A DNA stretch of 64,000 bases from Ignavibacteria bacterium UBA2360 (lineage in GTDB: Bacteria > Bacteroidota > Ignavibacteria > Tepidaquicellales > OLB5): NCBI GenBank assembly GCA_002344125.1, contig DDTQ01000012.1, positions 1 to 64,000 of the forward strand. The letters are read 5' to 3'. The translations under genes and the position numbers were made by a program. Below are positions 1 to 8,099 of the stretch, in pieces (positions within the stretch are counted from its first letter, which is position 1; each line of letters begins with the position of its first letter). The notes under the pieces were generated by a model. It saw nothing but the letters and a program-made list of their open reading frames with translations, did no database searches and was not told the origin of the DNA.

Positions 1-635
1 TTAAAATACATATCAAAAAAAGTTTCGTTACCCGACACATTATTCCAGTTAGTTCCTGAATTTGTTGTTTTATATAGTCCGGCACCGGTAGATGCAAATC
101 CTATTCTGCTGTTATACATATATATCTTGCCGGGATTCTGGCTGCCAAGGTTTAACTGCTGCTCCCAATTCGCACCGCCGTTTGTGGTGCGGAAGATACC
201 GCCGGTAAGACCGTTAGTATTTACCAGCCAAATGCTATCAACTGATACAACACTCATATCAAATGGATATATACTTGGCAATATAATGGGTGTCCAGTTT
301 TCTCCGGAGTTTGTTGTTTTTAATATAGTATTGTTGCCTCCGCCTACAAAGCCTGTAGCAGAATTAATAAATTTAATTCTATTGAAGATATAATAACCTG
401 TTAACTTAACTGCCCATGAATCTCCGCCAGAAGTAGTTTTTAAAATACTGCTGTCACTTACAGCAAAACCAGTTAAGCTGTCAATAAAATAAATATCCCT
501 TATTTGCCCGCCTGCAGGGTTCGGCATAAACTGCTGGTACCAAAAACCGTTGGGCGGGTTTAAAGGCAATGCAAAGCCAAGTACAATAATTGCAGTAATA
601 AACAGAGTAAGCGATATTTTAAGCAGTTTTTTCAA
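1..635 (-). CDS. Partial secreted YCF48/BNR-like repeat protein (N-terminal part only)
   Basis: An open minus-strand frame runs from a TTG at 633-635 to the left edge with no stop, so the C-terminus is outside the window. The first residues (KKLLKIS, then a hydrophobic stretch ending VLGFA) form a signal peptide. After it come repeats with ILKTT-SGG-SW, ILKTTNSGENW and LYKTTNSGTNW cores, typical of YCF48/BNR-type beta-propellers in exported proteins of this group. There is no ATG in this frame near the signal peptide, so TTG is inferred; an upstream ATT is also possible. The neighbours and family suggest a T9SS sorting domain at the missing end, which cannot be seen here. Confidence 0.72.
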   Translation of the reverse strand, partial: MKKLLKISLTLFITAIIVLGFALPLNPPNGFWYQQFMPNPAGGQIRDIYFIDSLTGFAVSDSSILKTTSGGDSWAVKLTGYYIFNRIKFINSATGFVGGGNNTILKTTNSGENWTPIILPSIYPFDMSVVSVDSIWLVNTNGLTGGIFRTTNGGANWEQQLNLGSQNPGKIYMYNSRIGFASTGAGLYKTTNSGTNWNNVSGNETFFDMYF

Positions 636-781
636 ATTGTTAGGAATTTGATTAGTTAAAAATAATGTAAATTCTTTATATTTACAAACTATTAAAGTGA
701 ATTGCTATAATATTACTATCGTTTAATCATTATTAATGTAATCATAATTGTATAATCCATAAGCGCATTCAATTCGGAACA

Positions 782-806
782 TAAAAAAAGCGGCTATCGC
801 CGCTTT
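782..806 (-). terminator. Intrinsic terminator after the barrel-protein operon
   Basis: An 8-bp perfect stem (AAAGCGGC / GCCGCTTT) with a 4-nt loop is followed on the minus strand by a run of T. It lies just past the stop of the outer-membrane protein at 824. Confidence 0.85.
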
Positions 807-823
807 AAGAATCATTCCAGAAT

Positions 824-1684
824 TTACCTTCCGGGTACCTTATATCTCATTTCCTTTACTCCAAAGAAATAACTGAAACCTGCATTCAGATTGAAGTATG
901 CGAATTGTTTCCATCCCGCAAATTCTATTGGATCAGTGGAAGCGTCGTCATTAAGACCCACATTTGTTGTTGGAGTAACACTTGTTTCGTCAAATTCGGG
1001 CAATTCTGATTTTTTCATCAGCAGGTTTGCATGAGTAAACTTTATACCAAGGTTTAAACCAAAATTCTTTTCAATTGCGTACTCAAGACCCCAAAATGCC
1101 TGGTAGCCAATCCTTAGGCTGTTTTTAATTTTTATGTCAACTCTGTTGTTATCGGGATTCGTAATTTCCGCTTTGCCTGATATCACACTTATGAGCGGAT
1201 TAGCGCCGAAGTAATATTTTACTTTGTGTGATGGCGTTATGTTGTATTCCAAACCAACACCGCCATTGAAGGAGTTGTATGCTACCTTACCTTCTTCAGT
1301 ATTCTTAGCGAAAATATCACTCTGGAAGCGGTCAAAGCCTGTAATGATATCAAGCCAAAAGTTTCCTTTCTTGTTCAAAGGCAATTTGCCAACCAGACTG
1401 AACCCGAATCCGTTGCGGGCGCCAAAATTTCTGCCTAACAAAAAATTATCTCTGCTGAATCCGCCATTGTGACTTGTAAGCTCCATTGCGCCGGTATTCA
1501 GCCCTCCATTAAAATGAAGAATGAATTTCGGAACTGTTCTTACCTTAACAATAGTAATAGTCTTTGTCTTCTGTATCTTAATTGTATCAACTTTTATAGT
1601 GAATGAAGTATCCTGTGCTTTAACATAAGTACAGGATATCAGCACCATGAAGATAAATAATATTTTAAAAAGTTGATTTAGCAT
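824..1684 (-). CDS. Outer-membrane beta-barrel protein, paralogue 1 of 4
   Basis: The 286-residue protein has a signal peptide (hydrophobic residues about 5-22, ending YVKAQ). Its body alternates polar and hydrophobic residues and its last strand, about residues 258-282, contains the aromatic run AGFSYFFGVKEMRYK, as in small outer-membrane barrels of the PF13568 kind. It aligns by eye along its length with the genes at 1696, 3181 and 4007, sharing the SYN-FNGGVGLEYN-TPSHK block and the closing WKQFAYFNLNAGF. It is 11 bp downstream of the 1696 gene and is the last gene of that transcript. Function is unknown; a structural or envelope role is inferred only. Confidence 0.8.
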   Translation of the reverse strand: MLNQLFKILFIFMVLISCTYVKAQDTSFTIKVDTIKIQKTKTITIVKVRTVPKFILHFNGGLNTGAMELTSHNGGFSRDNFLLGRNFGARNGFGFSLVGKLPLNKKGNFWLDIITGFDRFQSDIFAKNTEEGKVAYNSFNGGVGLEYNITPSHKVKYYFGANPLISVISGKAEITNPDNNRVDIKIKNSLRIGYQAFWGLEYAIEKNFGLNLGIKFTHANLLMKKSELPEFDETSVTPTTNVGLNDDASTDPIEFAGWKQFAYFNLNAGFSYFFGVKEMRYKVPGR

Positions 1685-1695
1685 TCAGTTTAATT

Positions 1696-2526
1696 TCATT
1701 TTTTATTTTTCATGCCGAAGTAAAAGTTTATACCCGCGTAAAAAGAGCTGTACAGGAACTGTTTCCATCCGCCGTACGGGACCACTTCTCCGGAAGTTAC
1801 TTTATCATCATTCAGTGTTGTTTCAGTAATTACAGATGATATTTTAGATTGCTTGCCAATGATGTTCGCGTGTGTGATCTTATATCCCAGGTTAAGGCCA
1901 ACTTTATTGTTGAAAGCGTACTCAAAGCCCATATTGAAAGTAGCGCCGAACCTTACGGAGTTCTTGATCTTCAGGTTAAAATCTGTAGAATCTGTCGCCA
2001 GGACGGCATTTCCGCCGATCATGCTTGCAACAAGCTCGAATCCGATATAAGGCTTGAATTTTTTAGCCGGCGTGAAATTGTTTTCAATGCCAATACCCCC
2101 TGAAAAAACATTATAGCTTACTTTACCTTCGGGTGATTCGGAAATGACAAAATTGCTCATGAACCTGTTATATCCTGCTGTTACATTTAGTCTTACATTG
2201 CCTTCTTTGTGAAGCGCAATTTTGCCGGTTAATGCGGCTCCAAAACCGTACCTGGTACCAAAGTTAGAACCTGCAATAAAGTCATTTTTATTGAATGAAG
2301 TATTTTCATTGGCTGCGAGATCAAGGTGCCCTATATTATAGTTAAAACTGAGCTGCAAAGTAACACGGGGCGCTTTGCCCGGTTTCAGCATGTTGAGAAT
2401 TTTTGTGGGTGCTATGGAATTGTATGCGGTATCTCTGGATGTGACTTTTCCCGTTTCATCCTGTGTATGTATAGATGAAACGGATATTATAAGAAACAGT
2501 ATTATATGTATGTATCTTATTCTCAT
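1696..2526 (-). CDS. Outer-membrane beta-barrel protein, paralogue 2 of 4
   Basis: A 276-residue exported protein with an N-terminal hydrophobic signal (IHIILFLIISVSSIHTQ). The middle block GKVSYNVFSGGIGIENNFTP and the C-terminal strand WKQFLYSSFYAGINFYFG match its three neighbours, so the four arose by duplication. It starts 9 bp after the SPOR lipoprotein at 2536 and ends 11 bp before the next barrel, which implies one transcript. The terminal aromatic strand fits insertion into the outer membrane. No enzymatic motif was seen. Confidence 0.8.
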   Translation of the reverse strand: MRIRYIHIILFLIISVSSIHTQDETGKVTSRDTAYNSIAPTKILNMLKPGKAPRVTLQLSFNYNIGHLDLAANENTSFNKNDFIAGSNFGTRYGFGAALTGKIALHKEGNVRLNVTAGYNRFMSNFVISESPEGKVSYNVFSGGIGIENNFTPAKKFKPYIGFELVASMIGGNAVLATDSTDFNLKIKNSVRFGATFNMGFEYAFNNKVGLNLGYKITHANIIGKQSKISSVITETTLNDDKVTSGEVVPYGGWKQFLYSSFYAGINFYFGMKNKK

Positions 2527-2535
2527 TATTGTTTC

Positions 2536-2985
2536 TTAGTTCTTTTTTGTTACTACAAAAGCGTCTGAATATCCTTTTGATCTTACGACCTCAGAATATT
2601 TTATCGCTTCTGCTCTTGTATTGAACTTTCCGACCCTTACTTTATTCAAACTGCCTGATTCTTCAGAATAGACAGCATCACCAAGGATCGTTTTAGCTTT
2701 TTCTAAAAACCTGTCGGAGTTATTGTGCATCGCAAAAGCGCCGATTTGAACTGTATAATAAAAAGATTCCTTGGTGTTATCCTTTATATTATCTTTATCG
2801 TTTTTATCCTGTTTAATTGATTCATCGTTAAGGGTTATTTTTTTGATTGTATCTGCAACCACAGTCTTTTCTGTATAATTGACAGTATAAGTTTCGGTCT
2901 CATATTCGCCGGAGGAGCATGCAGAAAAATAGATCGCTGCCTGAGCAATAAATACCGATAGGAATATTTTTGTGATTTTCAGCAT
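2536..2985 (-). CDS. SPOR-domain lipoprotein
   Basis: The 149-residue protein has a lipoprotein signal with a lipobox-like YFSAC (lipidated Cys near residue 23), a charged Lys/Asp-rich linker to about residue 72, and a C-terminal SPOR domain (YYTVQIGAFAMHNNSDRF through AEAIKYSEVVRSKGYSDAFVV). SPOR domains bind denuded glycan strands of peptidoglycan, often at division sites. It heads the three-gene minus-strand unit 2985-824, so it may anchor or accompany the barrel proteins at the cell wall; that link is inference from gene order. A similar lipoprotein precedes the other pair of barrels at 5077. Confidence 0.85.
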   Translation of the reverse strand: MLKITKIFLSVFIAQAAIYFSACSSGEYETETYTVNYTEKTVVADTIKKITLNDESIKQDKNDKDNIKDNTKESFYYTVQIGAFAMHNNSDRFLEKAKTILGDAVYSEESGSLNKVRVGKFNTRAEAIKYSEVVRSKGYSDAFVVTKKN

Positions 2986-3120
2986 AATTTTCTAAGTCAA
3001 TATAAGCCATAATCTTAAGAAAAACAAGACTAGTAAAGGGATAATTTAAAATAAAACTGTAACTGCTTAGATTTAATGTACTTGCAAAGGTCAAAAATCT
3101 GTGACTTATTCCTCCGGAAA

Positions 3121-3159
3121 ATAAAAATGGTTAGATGAAATAGCAATTTCAGCTAACCA
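3121..3159 (-). terminator. Intrinsic terminator after barrel paralogue 3
   Basis: On the minus strand TGGTTAG pairs with CTAACCA, and TGAAAT with ATTTCA inside it, separated by one mismatch. A T-rich tract follows. It sits 22 bp after the stop at 3181. Confidence 0.8.
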
Positions 3160-3180
3160 CTTAAAAAACGTCTGTAATTC

Positions 3181-3996
3181 CTAGTTTAATTTATAGCGTT
3201 TTTCTTTCACGCCAAAATAGAAACTTACTCCTGCCATTATGCTGTAAAAGGAAAACTTCTTGTTGTGATCTCCGGCAAGTTTTAAGTTAGGATCGGCTTT
3301 ATCCCTCAGTTGAAATTCTGTATCTGCATTGGTACCTTTTGATTGCTTGAGGAATGCATTAGCATTGATCAGCCTGGCAGCAATATTCAGTCCAAAGGAT
3401 TCATTAACTACATACTCAGATCCTATCATAACACCATAGCCCATACGGAATGAATTTGTTATCTTATACTCCTCATTATACGGCGTTCCGCCTCTGTTCT
3501 GAAACCAGACTTTCACATCGCCGTTTATCATGCTTGCGTTAAGTTCGCCTCCTATGTAAAGCTTGAAGCGGTGGGCAGGTGTAAAATTGTATTCAAGTCC
3601 TAATCCGCCAGTAAAACAATTATAATTTGCATGTCCGTTATCAGCAACTGTTTCTTTGGTACCGAAAGTATATGAAAGAATCCTGTTAAAAGTTAATGAC
3701 TGTGTGAACCTGATACTGCCTCTTTCATTAAGTATGATCTTGGAAAGCGCACTTGCGCCATAACCTTTATCCGCGCCGAAAGATTCACCATTATAAACTA
3801 CCTTAGATTGATAGTCATCGTTATATGCGCCGGAAAGTTCAAAAACCGACTGGTTATAATCAATATTGAACTGAAGTGTATAACTCGGTGAGCTTCTTAC
3901 TATCATATATCTCTTTATCTGTGTATTTTGAGCAAAAACACTGCTTGATAAAAGGACTGTGAGTAATAATGCCGGTAAATATATCTTGCTTTTCAT
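3181..3996 (-). CDS. Outer-membrane beta-barrel protein, paralogue 3 of 4
   Basis: The frame is open from 4035, but the ATG at 3994-3996 is preferred. It is preceded by AAGGA at good spacing, begins a clear signal peptide (KSKIYLPALLLTVLLSSSVFAQ), and leaves a 10-bp gap to the upstream gene instead of an overlap. The resulting 271-residue protein carries the shared GHANYNCFTGGLGLEYNFTPAH block and the terminal strand FSFYSIMAGVSFYFGVKEKRYK. It pairs with the barrel at 4007 in one transcript and is followed by its own terminator. Function is unknown beyond the likely barrel fold. Confidence 0.8.
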   Translation of the reverse strand: MKSKIYLPALLLTVLLSSSVFAQNTQIKRYMIVRSSPSYTLQFNIDYNQSVFELSGAYNDDYQSKVVYNGESFGADKGYGASALSKIILNERGSIRFTQSLTFNRILSYTFGTKETVADNGHANYNCFTGGLGLEYNFTPAHRFKLYIGGELNASMINGDVKVWFQNRGGTPYNEEYKITNSFRMGYGVMIGSEYVVNESFGLNIAARLINANAFLKQSKGTNADTEFQLRDKADPNLKLAGDHNKKFSFYSIMAGVSFYFGVKEKRYKLN

Positions 3997-4006
3997 AGCG
4001 TCCTTG

Positions 4007-4864
4007 TTATTTTTTAAACTTATAAATGATATCATTCACTCCAAAATAAACGTTGAAACCAACATAAAATGTTGTGAAAATAAAATTCTTAAAGCCACCG
4101 AACTCTATTTCACCGGTATCGTCCTTTTTATCCCTTAACGGAACCTCATCAGGATTATCGCTTGTTTTTGTGGATTTCAGGATCTGATTTGAATTTGTAA
4201 GCTTGATCCCGAAATTGCCGCCCACCTGATTATTGAACATGTATTCAAATCCTGTATATATTACGTACCCAATTCTAAAAGAATTCTTGATCGTGATGTT
4301 CCTGATCTGACCGGTTGTAGGACTTGTTATACTTGCTTTGCCTGAGATGATATTTGCCTGCATTTCGCCGGCAATGTAAGGCTTCAAACGAAAGGTAGGG
4401 TTGAATGAATTTTCTATGCCAACACCAAATGCAAAAACATTGTAGCTTACATCGCCAAACTTTGATGATGATGAAAGAAAGCTGCTTGTGAAACGGTTAA
4501 AGTTGGCAGAGAGATTTAATCTTACGTTTCCTTCTTTGTGAAGCGGGATTTTTCCTATGATCATAGCTCCATAACCGTTCTTAACGCCGAAATTCAAACC
4601 TTCTGAAAACTGGGCTGAGTCAAAAACAGTATTGAAGTTTGATGAAAGTTCTGCCATCCCCAGATTTAAACCTCCTGAAACCTGCAAGGTAAAGCGTGGT
4701 GGTGTTTGAATTTTGTATGCGTTCTTGAGCTTTGCGCCGGTCTGCTGAAATTTTGTTGTATCCTGTTTTTCGGAATCTTCGATCTTGTAAGAGCCTGTAC
4801 CGCAGCCGATGAAATATGGTGCAATGGTAAACAGTAATGCTATACAGAAATATGATAATTTCAT
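4007..4864 (-). CDS. Outer-membrane beta-barrel protein, paralogue 4 of 4
   Basis: A 285-residue exported protein. Its signal ends IAPYFIGCG, a lipobox-like sequence with Cys near residue 21, so it may be lipidated, unlike paralogues 1 and 2. The conserved block GDVSYNVFAFGVGIENSFNPT and the terminal strand FIFTTFYVGFNVYFGVNDIIYKFKK match the other three copies. The next gene (3181) starts 10 bp downstream. The 212 bp upstream hold the terminator of the SPOR lipoprotein at 5077, so this pair probably has its own promoter. Confidence 0.8.
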   Translation of the reverse strand: MKLSYFCIALLFTIAPYFIGCGTGSYKIEDSEKQDTTKFQQTGAKLKNAYKIQTPPRFTLQVSGGLNLGMAELSSNFNTVFDSAQFSEGLNFGVKNGYGAMIIGKIPLHKEGNVRLNLSANFNRFTSSFLSSSSKFGDVSYNVFAFGVGIENSFNPTFRLKPYIAGEMQANIISGKASITSPTTGQIRNITIKNSFRIGYVIYTGFEYMFNNQVGGNFGIKLTNSNQILKSTKTSDNPDEVPLRDKKDDTGEIEFGGFKNFIFTTFYVGFNVYFGVNDIIYKFKK

Positions 4865-5034
4865 AGCTTTGATTTATTCCCTACTAAATAAATTTAGAAT
4901 GTAAAAAATTACTCTATAATAACTATGGTTGTTTTTGTAAATTATTTATAAAAAACCATAAATTCAAGTAATAATAATTACTTATTTTGCTGAATATAGT
5001 TAGTAATTTCTTCAAATAGGGTTAAAATTTATGA

Positions 5035-5065
5035 CAAAAAAAGCAGAATAATTCTATTCTGCTTT
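5035..5065 (-). terminator. Intrinsic terminator after SPOR lipoprotein 2
   Basis: An 11-bp perfect stem (AAAGCAGAATA / TATTCTGCTTT, arms 5040-5050 and 5055-5065) with a 4-nt loop precedes a T run on the minus strand. Confidence 0.9.
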
Positions 5066-5076
5066 AGTAAAATTGT

Positions 5077-5529
5077 TTACTTGTTTTCGGATTTTATCAG
5101 GGTGAGCTCAACAACAAACGAGTCGCTGAATCCTGCATCCCTGGTCTTTTGCAGGAATGAAATTGCCTCATCACGCGAACTGAATCCGGACAGCCTTATT
5201 TTGTAAAGACCTTCAATATTCTTAACTGTCAGATCCATTCCATCAAAACTCTGTTTTGCTTTATTATAGTACCTGTCAGCGTTTTTTTCGTCATTAAAAG
5301 CGCCAATTTGTATGATATAAGATTTTGATATAACATTCTTTTCACTAAACTTATTTTCTGAAGGCTTGGTATCTTCCTTTATATCGCTTAAGGGAGGAGA
5401 TTCCTGTTTAGGCTCTTCCTTTATTTCGATTGGCTCTTCAACTTCAACGATCTCATATATAGGGGAGTTGCAGCCCCCGAAAATCAGGCCGCTCACAAAT
5501 ACTGTTATAATGAATATTTTCTTAACCAT
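5077..5529 (-). CDS. SPOR-domain lipoprotein 2
   Basis: The 150-residue protein begins with a lipoprotein signal ending LIFGGC (Cys near residue 20), continues with a Glu/Pro-rich low-complexity linker (IVEVEEPIEIKEEPKQ), and ends in a SPOR domain (SYIIQIGAFNDEKNADRYYNKAK to RDEAISFLQKTRDAGFSDSFVVE). Peptidoglycan binding is expected from the family. It is a paralogue of the lipoprotein at 2536 and is monocistronic, with a strong terminator 12 bp downstream. The acidic linker probably spans from the membrane anchor to the cell wall. Confidence 0.85.
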   Translation of the reverse strand: MVKKIFIITVFVSGLIFGGCNSPIYEIVEVEEPIEIKEEPKQESPPLSDIKEDTKPSENKFSEKNVISKSYIIQIGAFNDEKNADRYYNKAKQSFDGMDLTVKNIEGLYKIRLSGFSSRDEAISFLQKTRDAGFSDSFVVELTLIKSENK

Positions 5530-5938
5530 TCCCTTATCCTCTATTGAAATTGAGTGTTTTGTACTTCAATAGTAGCAAAATATAGTAATTAACTGCACTA
5601 TTCAATAACGTAAAAGGGGGAGGAGTGAAGCTGGCCCGTTATATTGGCAGAATCGGTCCGTAGCTCACTTTGGAACCGCCGGAATTGAAAGATATTCAGA
5701 GTTGAATTCATGTACTATTGTAACAAATGGAGTTCAAATTCGGCAGAAGTAAACAACAGCTTAAGCAGCGGATCACATGTTTTTTGCCATTTAATGAACA
5801 TATTAATTTCCTTTAAATCAATTACATTTTCGGCAAAAATTAATTTCTTTCATTTCATTAAACTGAATGCTATTTTTGCTGAATACAGAATTTTTTGAGT
5901 TCAAACGGAACGATAAATATAATTAATAAGGAGAAGTA
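5530..5938. other. Intergenic region between divergent genes, 409 bp
   Basis: It separates the minus-strand lipoprotein from the plus-strand PfkB gene. No convincing ORF or RNA gene was seen. The right part holds a candidate promoter for the kinase (see 5848-5878). Confidence 0.6.
5848..5878 (+). promoter_or_regulatory. Candidate Bacteroidota-type promoter for the PfkB-mtnA unit
   Basis: TATTTTTG at 5871-5878 matches TAnnTTTG, with TTT (consensus TTG) exactly 20 nt upstream. Transcription would start near 5885, about 55 bp before the ATG. Confidence 0.5.
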
Positions 5939-6859
5939 ATGTCTTTACTGGTAGTAGGCTCACTTGCGCTTGATACAATAGAAACACCCTTTGGTAAAGC
6001 TGAAAGAACTTTAGGCGGTTCTGCAACCTTTATTTCAGTAGCAGCGTCATATTTCACACAGCCTGTAAGGCTGGTTGGTGTCGTCGGCGGAGATTTTCCC
6101 AAGAAAGAACTGGAGTACTTTGAAGAAAGAGAAATTGACCTTGAAGGTCTGCAGATAAAAGAAGACGGCAAAACATTTCACTGGCACGGTAAGTATGATT
6201 ATGATCTGAACACCAGAGAAAGTCTGGTCACAGAGCTGAACGTGTTCGCTGATTTCGACCCGATCGTTCCCGAAACTTTTCAGAAGAGCCAGTATCTATG
6301 CCTCGGCAATATTCACCCGGCACTGCAGAAAAAAGTTTACCTGCAAATGCAGAATCCAAAACTTGTAGTAGCCGATACTATGAACTTCTGGATCGACGGC
6401 GCGTATGATGACCTTGTTGACGTTCTGCAGCATATCAATGTATTCATAATTAACGATTCCGAAGCCAGAGAAATATCCCACGAAGCCAACCTTTTTAAAG
6501 CAGCAAAGAAGATCCAGGCATTGGGACCTAAAATTGTTATCATAAAAAAAGGCGAGCACGGCGCTTTGCTCTTCCATGAAAACGAATTGTTCAGCGCTCC
6601 TGCTTATCCTCTGGAATCGATCTACGATCCAACAGGCGCCGGCGATAGCTTCGCCGGAGGATTCATAGGGTATCTCGCGAAGACGGATGATATATCATTC
6701 GAGAACATGAAACGCGCGGTTATTTTCGGCAGCACAATAGCATCATTCTGCGTGGAAAAATTTTCGCTCGAAGGAACACGTGAGCTTTCTCATCTCAAAA
6801 TTAAAGACAGGTTCAATGAGTTCACAAGGTTCTCAACTTTTGAGCCGGCTGAACTGTAA
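5939..6859 (+). CDS. PfkB-family carbohydrate/nucleoside kinase
   Basis: The 306-residue protein has the N-terminal GGSATF element (about residues 26-31) and the C-terminal PfkB signature DPTGAGDSFAGGF (about 230-242), whose Asp in GAGD is the catalytic base. It should phosphorylate a sugar or nucleoside hydroxyl with ATP. The start is well supported: AAGGAG lies 5 nt before the ATG. The next gene is mtnA, so the substrate could be methylthioribose or a related pentose, with this kinase feeding MtnA. That is inference; canonical MtnK belongs to a different fold. Adenosine- or ribokinase activity is equally possible. Confidence 0.85.
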   Translation: MSLLVVGSLALDTIETPFGKAERTLGGSATFISVAASYFTQPVRLVGVVGGDFPKKELEYFEEREIDLEGLQIKEDGKTFHWHGKYDYDLNTRESLVTELNVFADFDPIVPETFQKSQYLCLGNIHPALQKKVYLQMQNPKLVVADTMNFWIDGAYDDLVDVLQHINVFIINDSEAREISHEANLFKAAKKIQALGPKIVIIKKGEHGALLFHENELFSAPAYPLESIYDPTGAGDSFAGGFIGYLAKTDDISFENMKRAVIFGSTIASFCVEKFSLEGTRELSHLKIKDRFNEFTRFSTFEPAEL

Positions 6860-6910
6860 GAAACACCGAATAGCAACTGAAGTGGTTTATTTAAATTCTC
6901 ATTGATAACA

Positions 6911-6981
6911 CACCCCGTCTGTTCGGCTTACGCCGAACATCCACCCCGCTTGCGAGGGGAGGAGGCGAAGCGGAAGGGGTG
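6911..6981. repeat. Dispersed GC-rich palindromic element
   Basis: A 71-bp block bounded by CACCCC and GGGGTG contains a hairpin GTTCGG-CTTACG-CCGAAC and an imperfect CCCCGC-TTGC-GAGGGG. It occupies most of the gap between the kinase and mtnA and resembles other palindromic repeats of this window. Confidence 0.65.
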
Positions 6982-7011
6982 AAAAAGTAAATTAATAAAT
7001 GGTATAACGGT

Positions 7012-8091
7012 ATGGGTATGATAGATAAGCTTGAATATACAAATAAACACGAGCTTATTTTCCTTGACCAGACACTTCTGCCATTAAAGGAGAAGTATCA
7101 AAAGACCAAAAGTTATAAGGATGTTGCCGATGCAATTCAAAAGCTCAAAATAAGAGGCGCGCCTCTTATTGGCATTGCTGCCGCCTACGGCGTGGTTATG
7201 GGCGTTCACCATTACGACACTGAAAACCGCAAGAATTTTGAGATCCACTTTTATAAGGTAACAGAAACACTTCGGAATTCCCGCCCGACTGCCAAAAATC
7301 TTTTCTATGCCCTCGATAGAATGACAAAGGTTTTTGAAGAAAACATTGAAAAAGATTTTAACGAAATTGAAGATCTGCTCTTAAGAGAGGCAGACGCAAT
7401 TTATGATGAAGATGCCGAGATGTGCAAACGGATCGGCGTTAACGGTGCTGAGCTTATTACCGATAAAATGACCATTCTAACGCACTGCAACGCAGGTGAG
7501 CTTGCAACAGGAGGAATAGGTACAGCCCTTGGAATAATTTATACTGCCAAACAGCAGGGCAAGGATCTGTTTGTGTATGCTGATGAAACCCGTCCGCTGC
7601 TGCAGGGCTCCAGATTGACCGCGTTTGAACTTGAACAAAATGAAATTGATTTTGATATTGTAATTGATTCCATGGCTGCGAACCTTATGAAGGACCAGAT
7701 GATAGATTGCGTGATAGTTGGTGCTGACAGGATTGCATCAAACGGGGATGTTGTGAATAAAGTTGGAAGCTATTCGCTTGCGGTGAACTGCGCGTTCCAT
7801 AAGATACCGTTTTACGTTGCAGCGCCGGGAAGTACCATTGATTTTGAAACAGCCGCAGGCAAAGATATAGAGATCGAAGAACGCGATCCCGATGAAATTA
7901 CCAAAGTGCACGGAGAAAAAATAACACTGCCTGAGTATGGAGTTATGAATCCCGCTTTTGATCTTGTGCCGAACGAACTTATTACAGCGATCATAACGGA
8001 ATACAAAGTGCATTACCCGCCGTATAACTTCGGTGGATTGAAACAAATGTTCAGTGCTTACATACAGACCTTAAGAAAAGAAGAAGATTAA
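7012..8091 (+). CDS. mtnA: S-methyl-5-thioribose-1-phosphate isomerase (MtnA-like)
   Basis: The 359-residue protein belongs to the eIF2B-like isomerases. Family motifs are RGAPLIGIAAAYG (about residues 49-61), the active-site Cys in CNAGELATGGIGTALG (about 159), and the Asp of ADRIASNGDVVNKVGSYSLA (about 239). MtnA converts the aldose 5-methylthioribose-1-phosphate to methylthioribulose-1-phosphate in methionine salvage. No other mtn genes are present, so it may serve a shortened MTA/5-deoxyribose disposal route with the PfkB kinase upstream. Two ATGs lie two codons apart; the first is used. recO follows 8 bp later. Confidence 0.9.
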   Translation: MGMIDKLEYTNKHELIFLDQTLLPLKEKYQKTKSYKDVADAIQKLKIRGAPLIGIAAAYGVVMGVHHYDTENRKNFEIHFYKVTETLRNSRPTAKNLFYALDRMTKVFEENIEKDFNEIEDLLLREADAIYDEDAEMCKRIGVNGAELITDKMTILTHCNAGELATGGIGTALGIIYTAKQQGKDLFVYADETRPLLQGSRLTAFELEQNEIDFDIVIDSMAANLMKDQMIDCVIVGADRIASNGDVVNKVGSYSLAVNCAFHKIPFYVAAPGSTIDFETAAGKDIEIEERDPDEITKVHGEKITLPEYGVMNPAFDLVPNELITAIITEYKVHYPPYNFGGLKQMFSAYIQTLRKEED

Positions 8092-8099
8092 TCCAGCAA

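Noticed and set aside
127..393. Plus-strand ORF of 88 residues at the left edge
   Set aside because: It is the reverse shadow of the secreted YCF48-like gene, whose signal peptide and repeats read well on the minus strand.
3997..4035. Upstream start of barrel paralogue 3
   Set aside because: It would overlap the preceding gene and place residues before the signal peptide; the ATG at 3996 has AAGGA before it.
5710..5898. 62-residue ORF between the lipoprotein and PfkB genes
   Set aside because: No ribosome site, no domain, and it overlaps the candidate kinase promoter.
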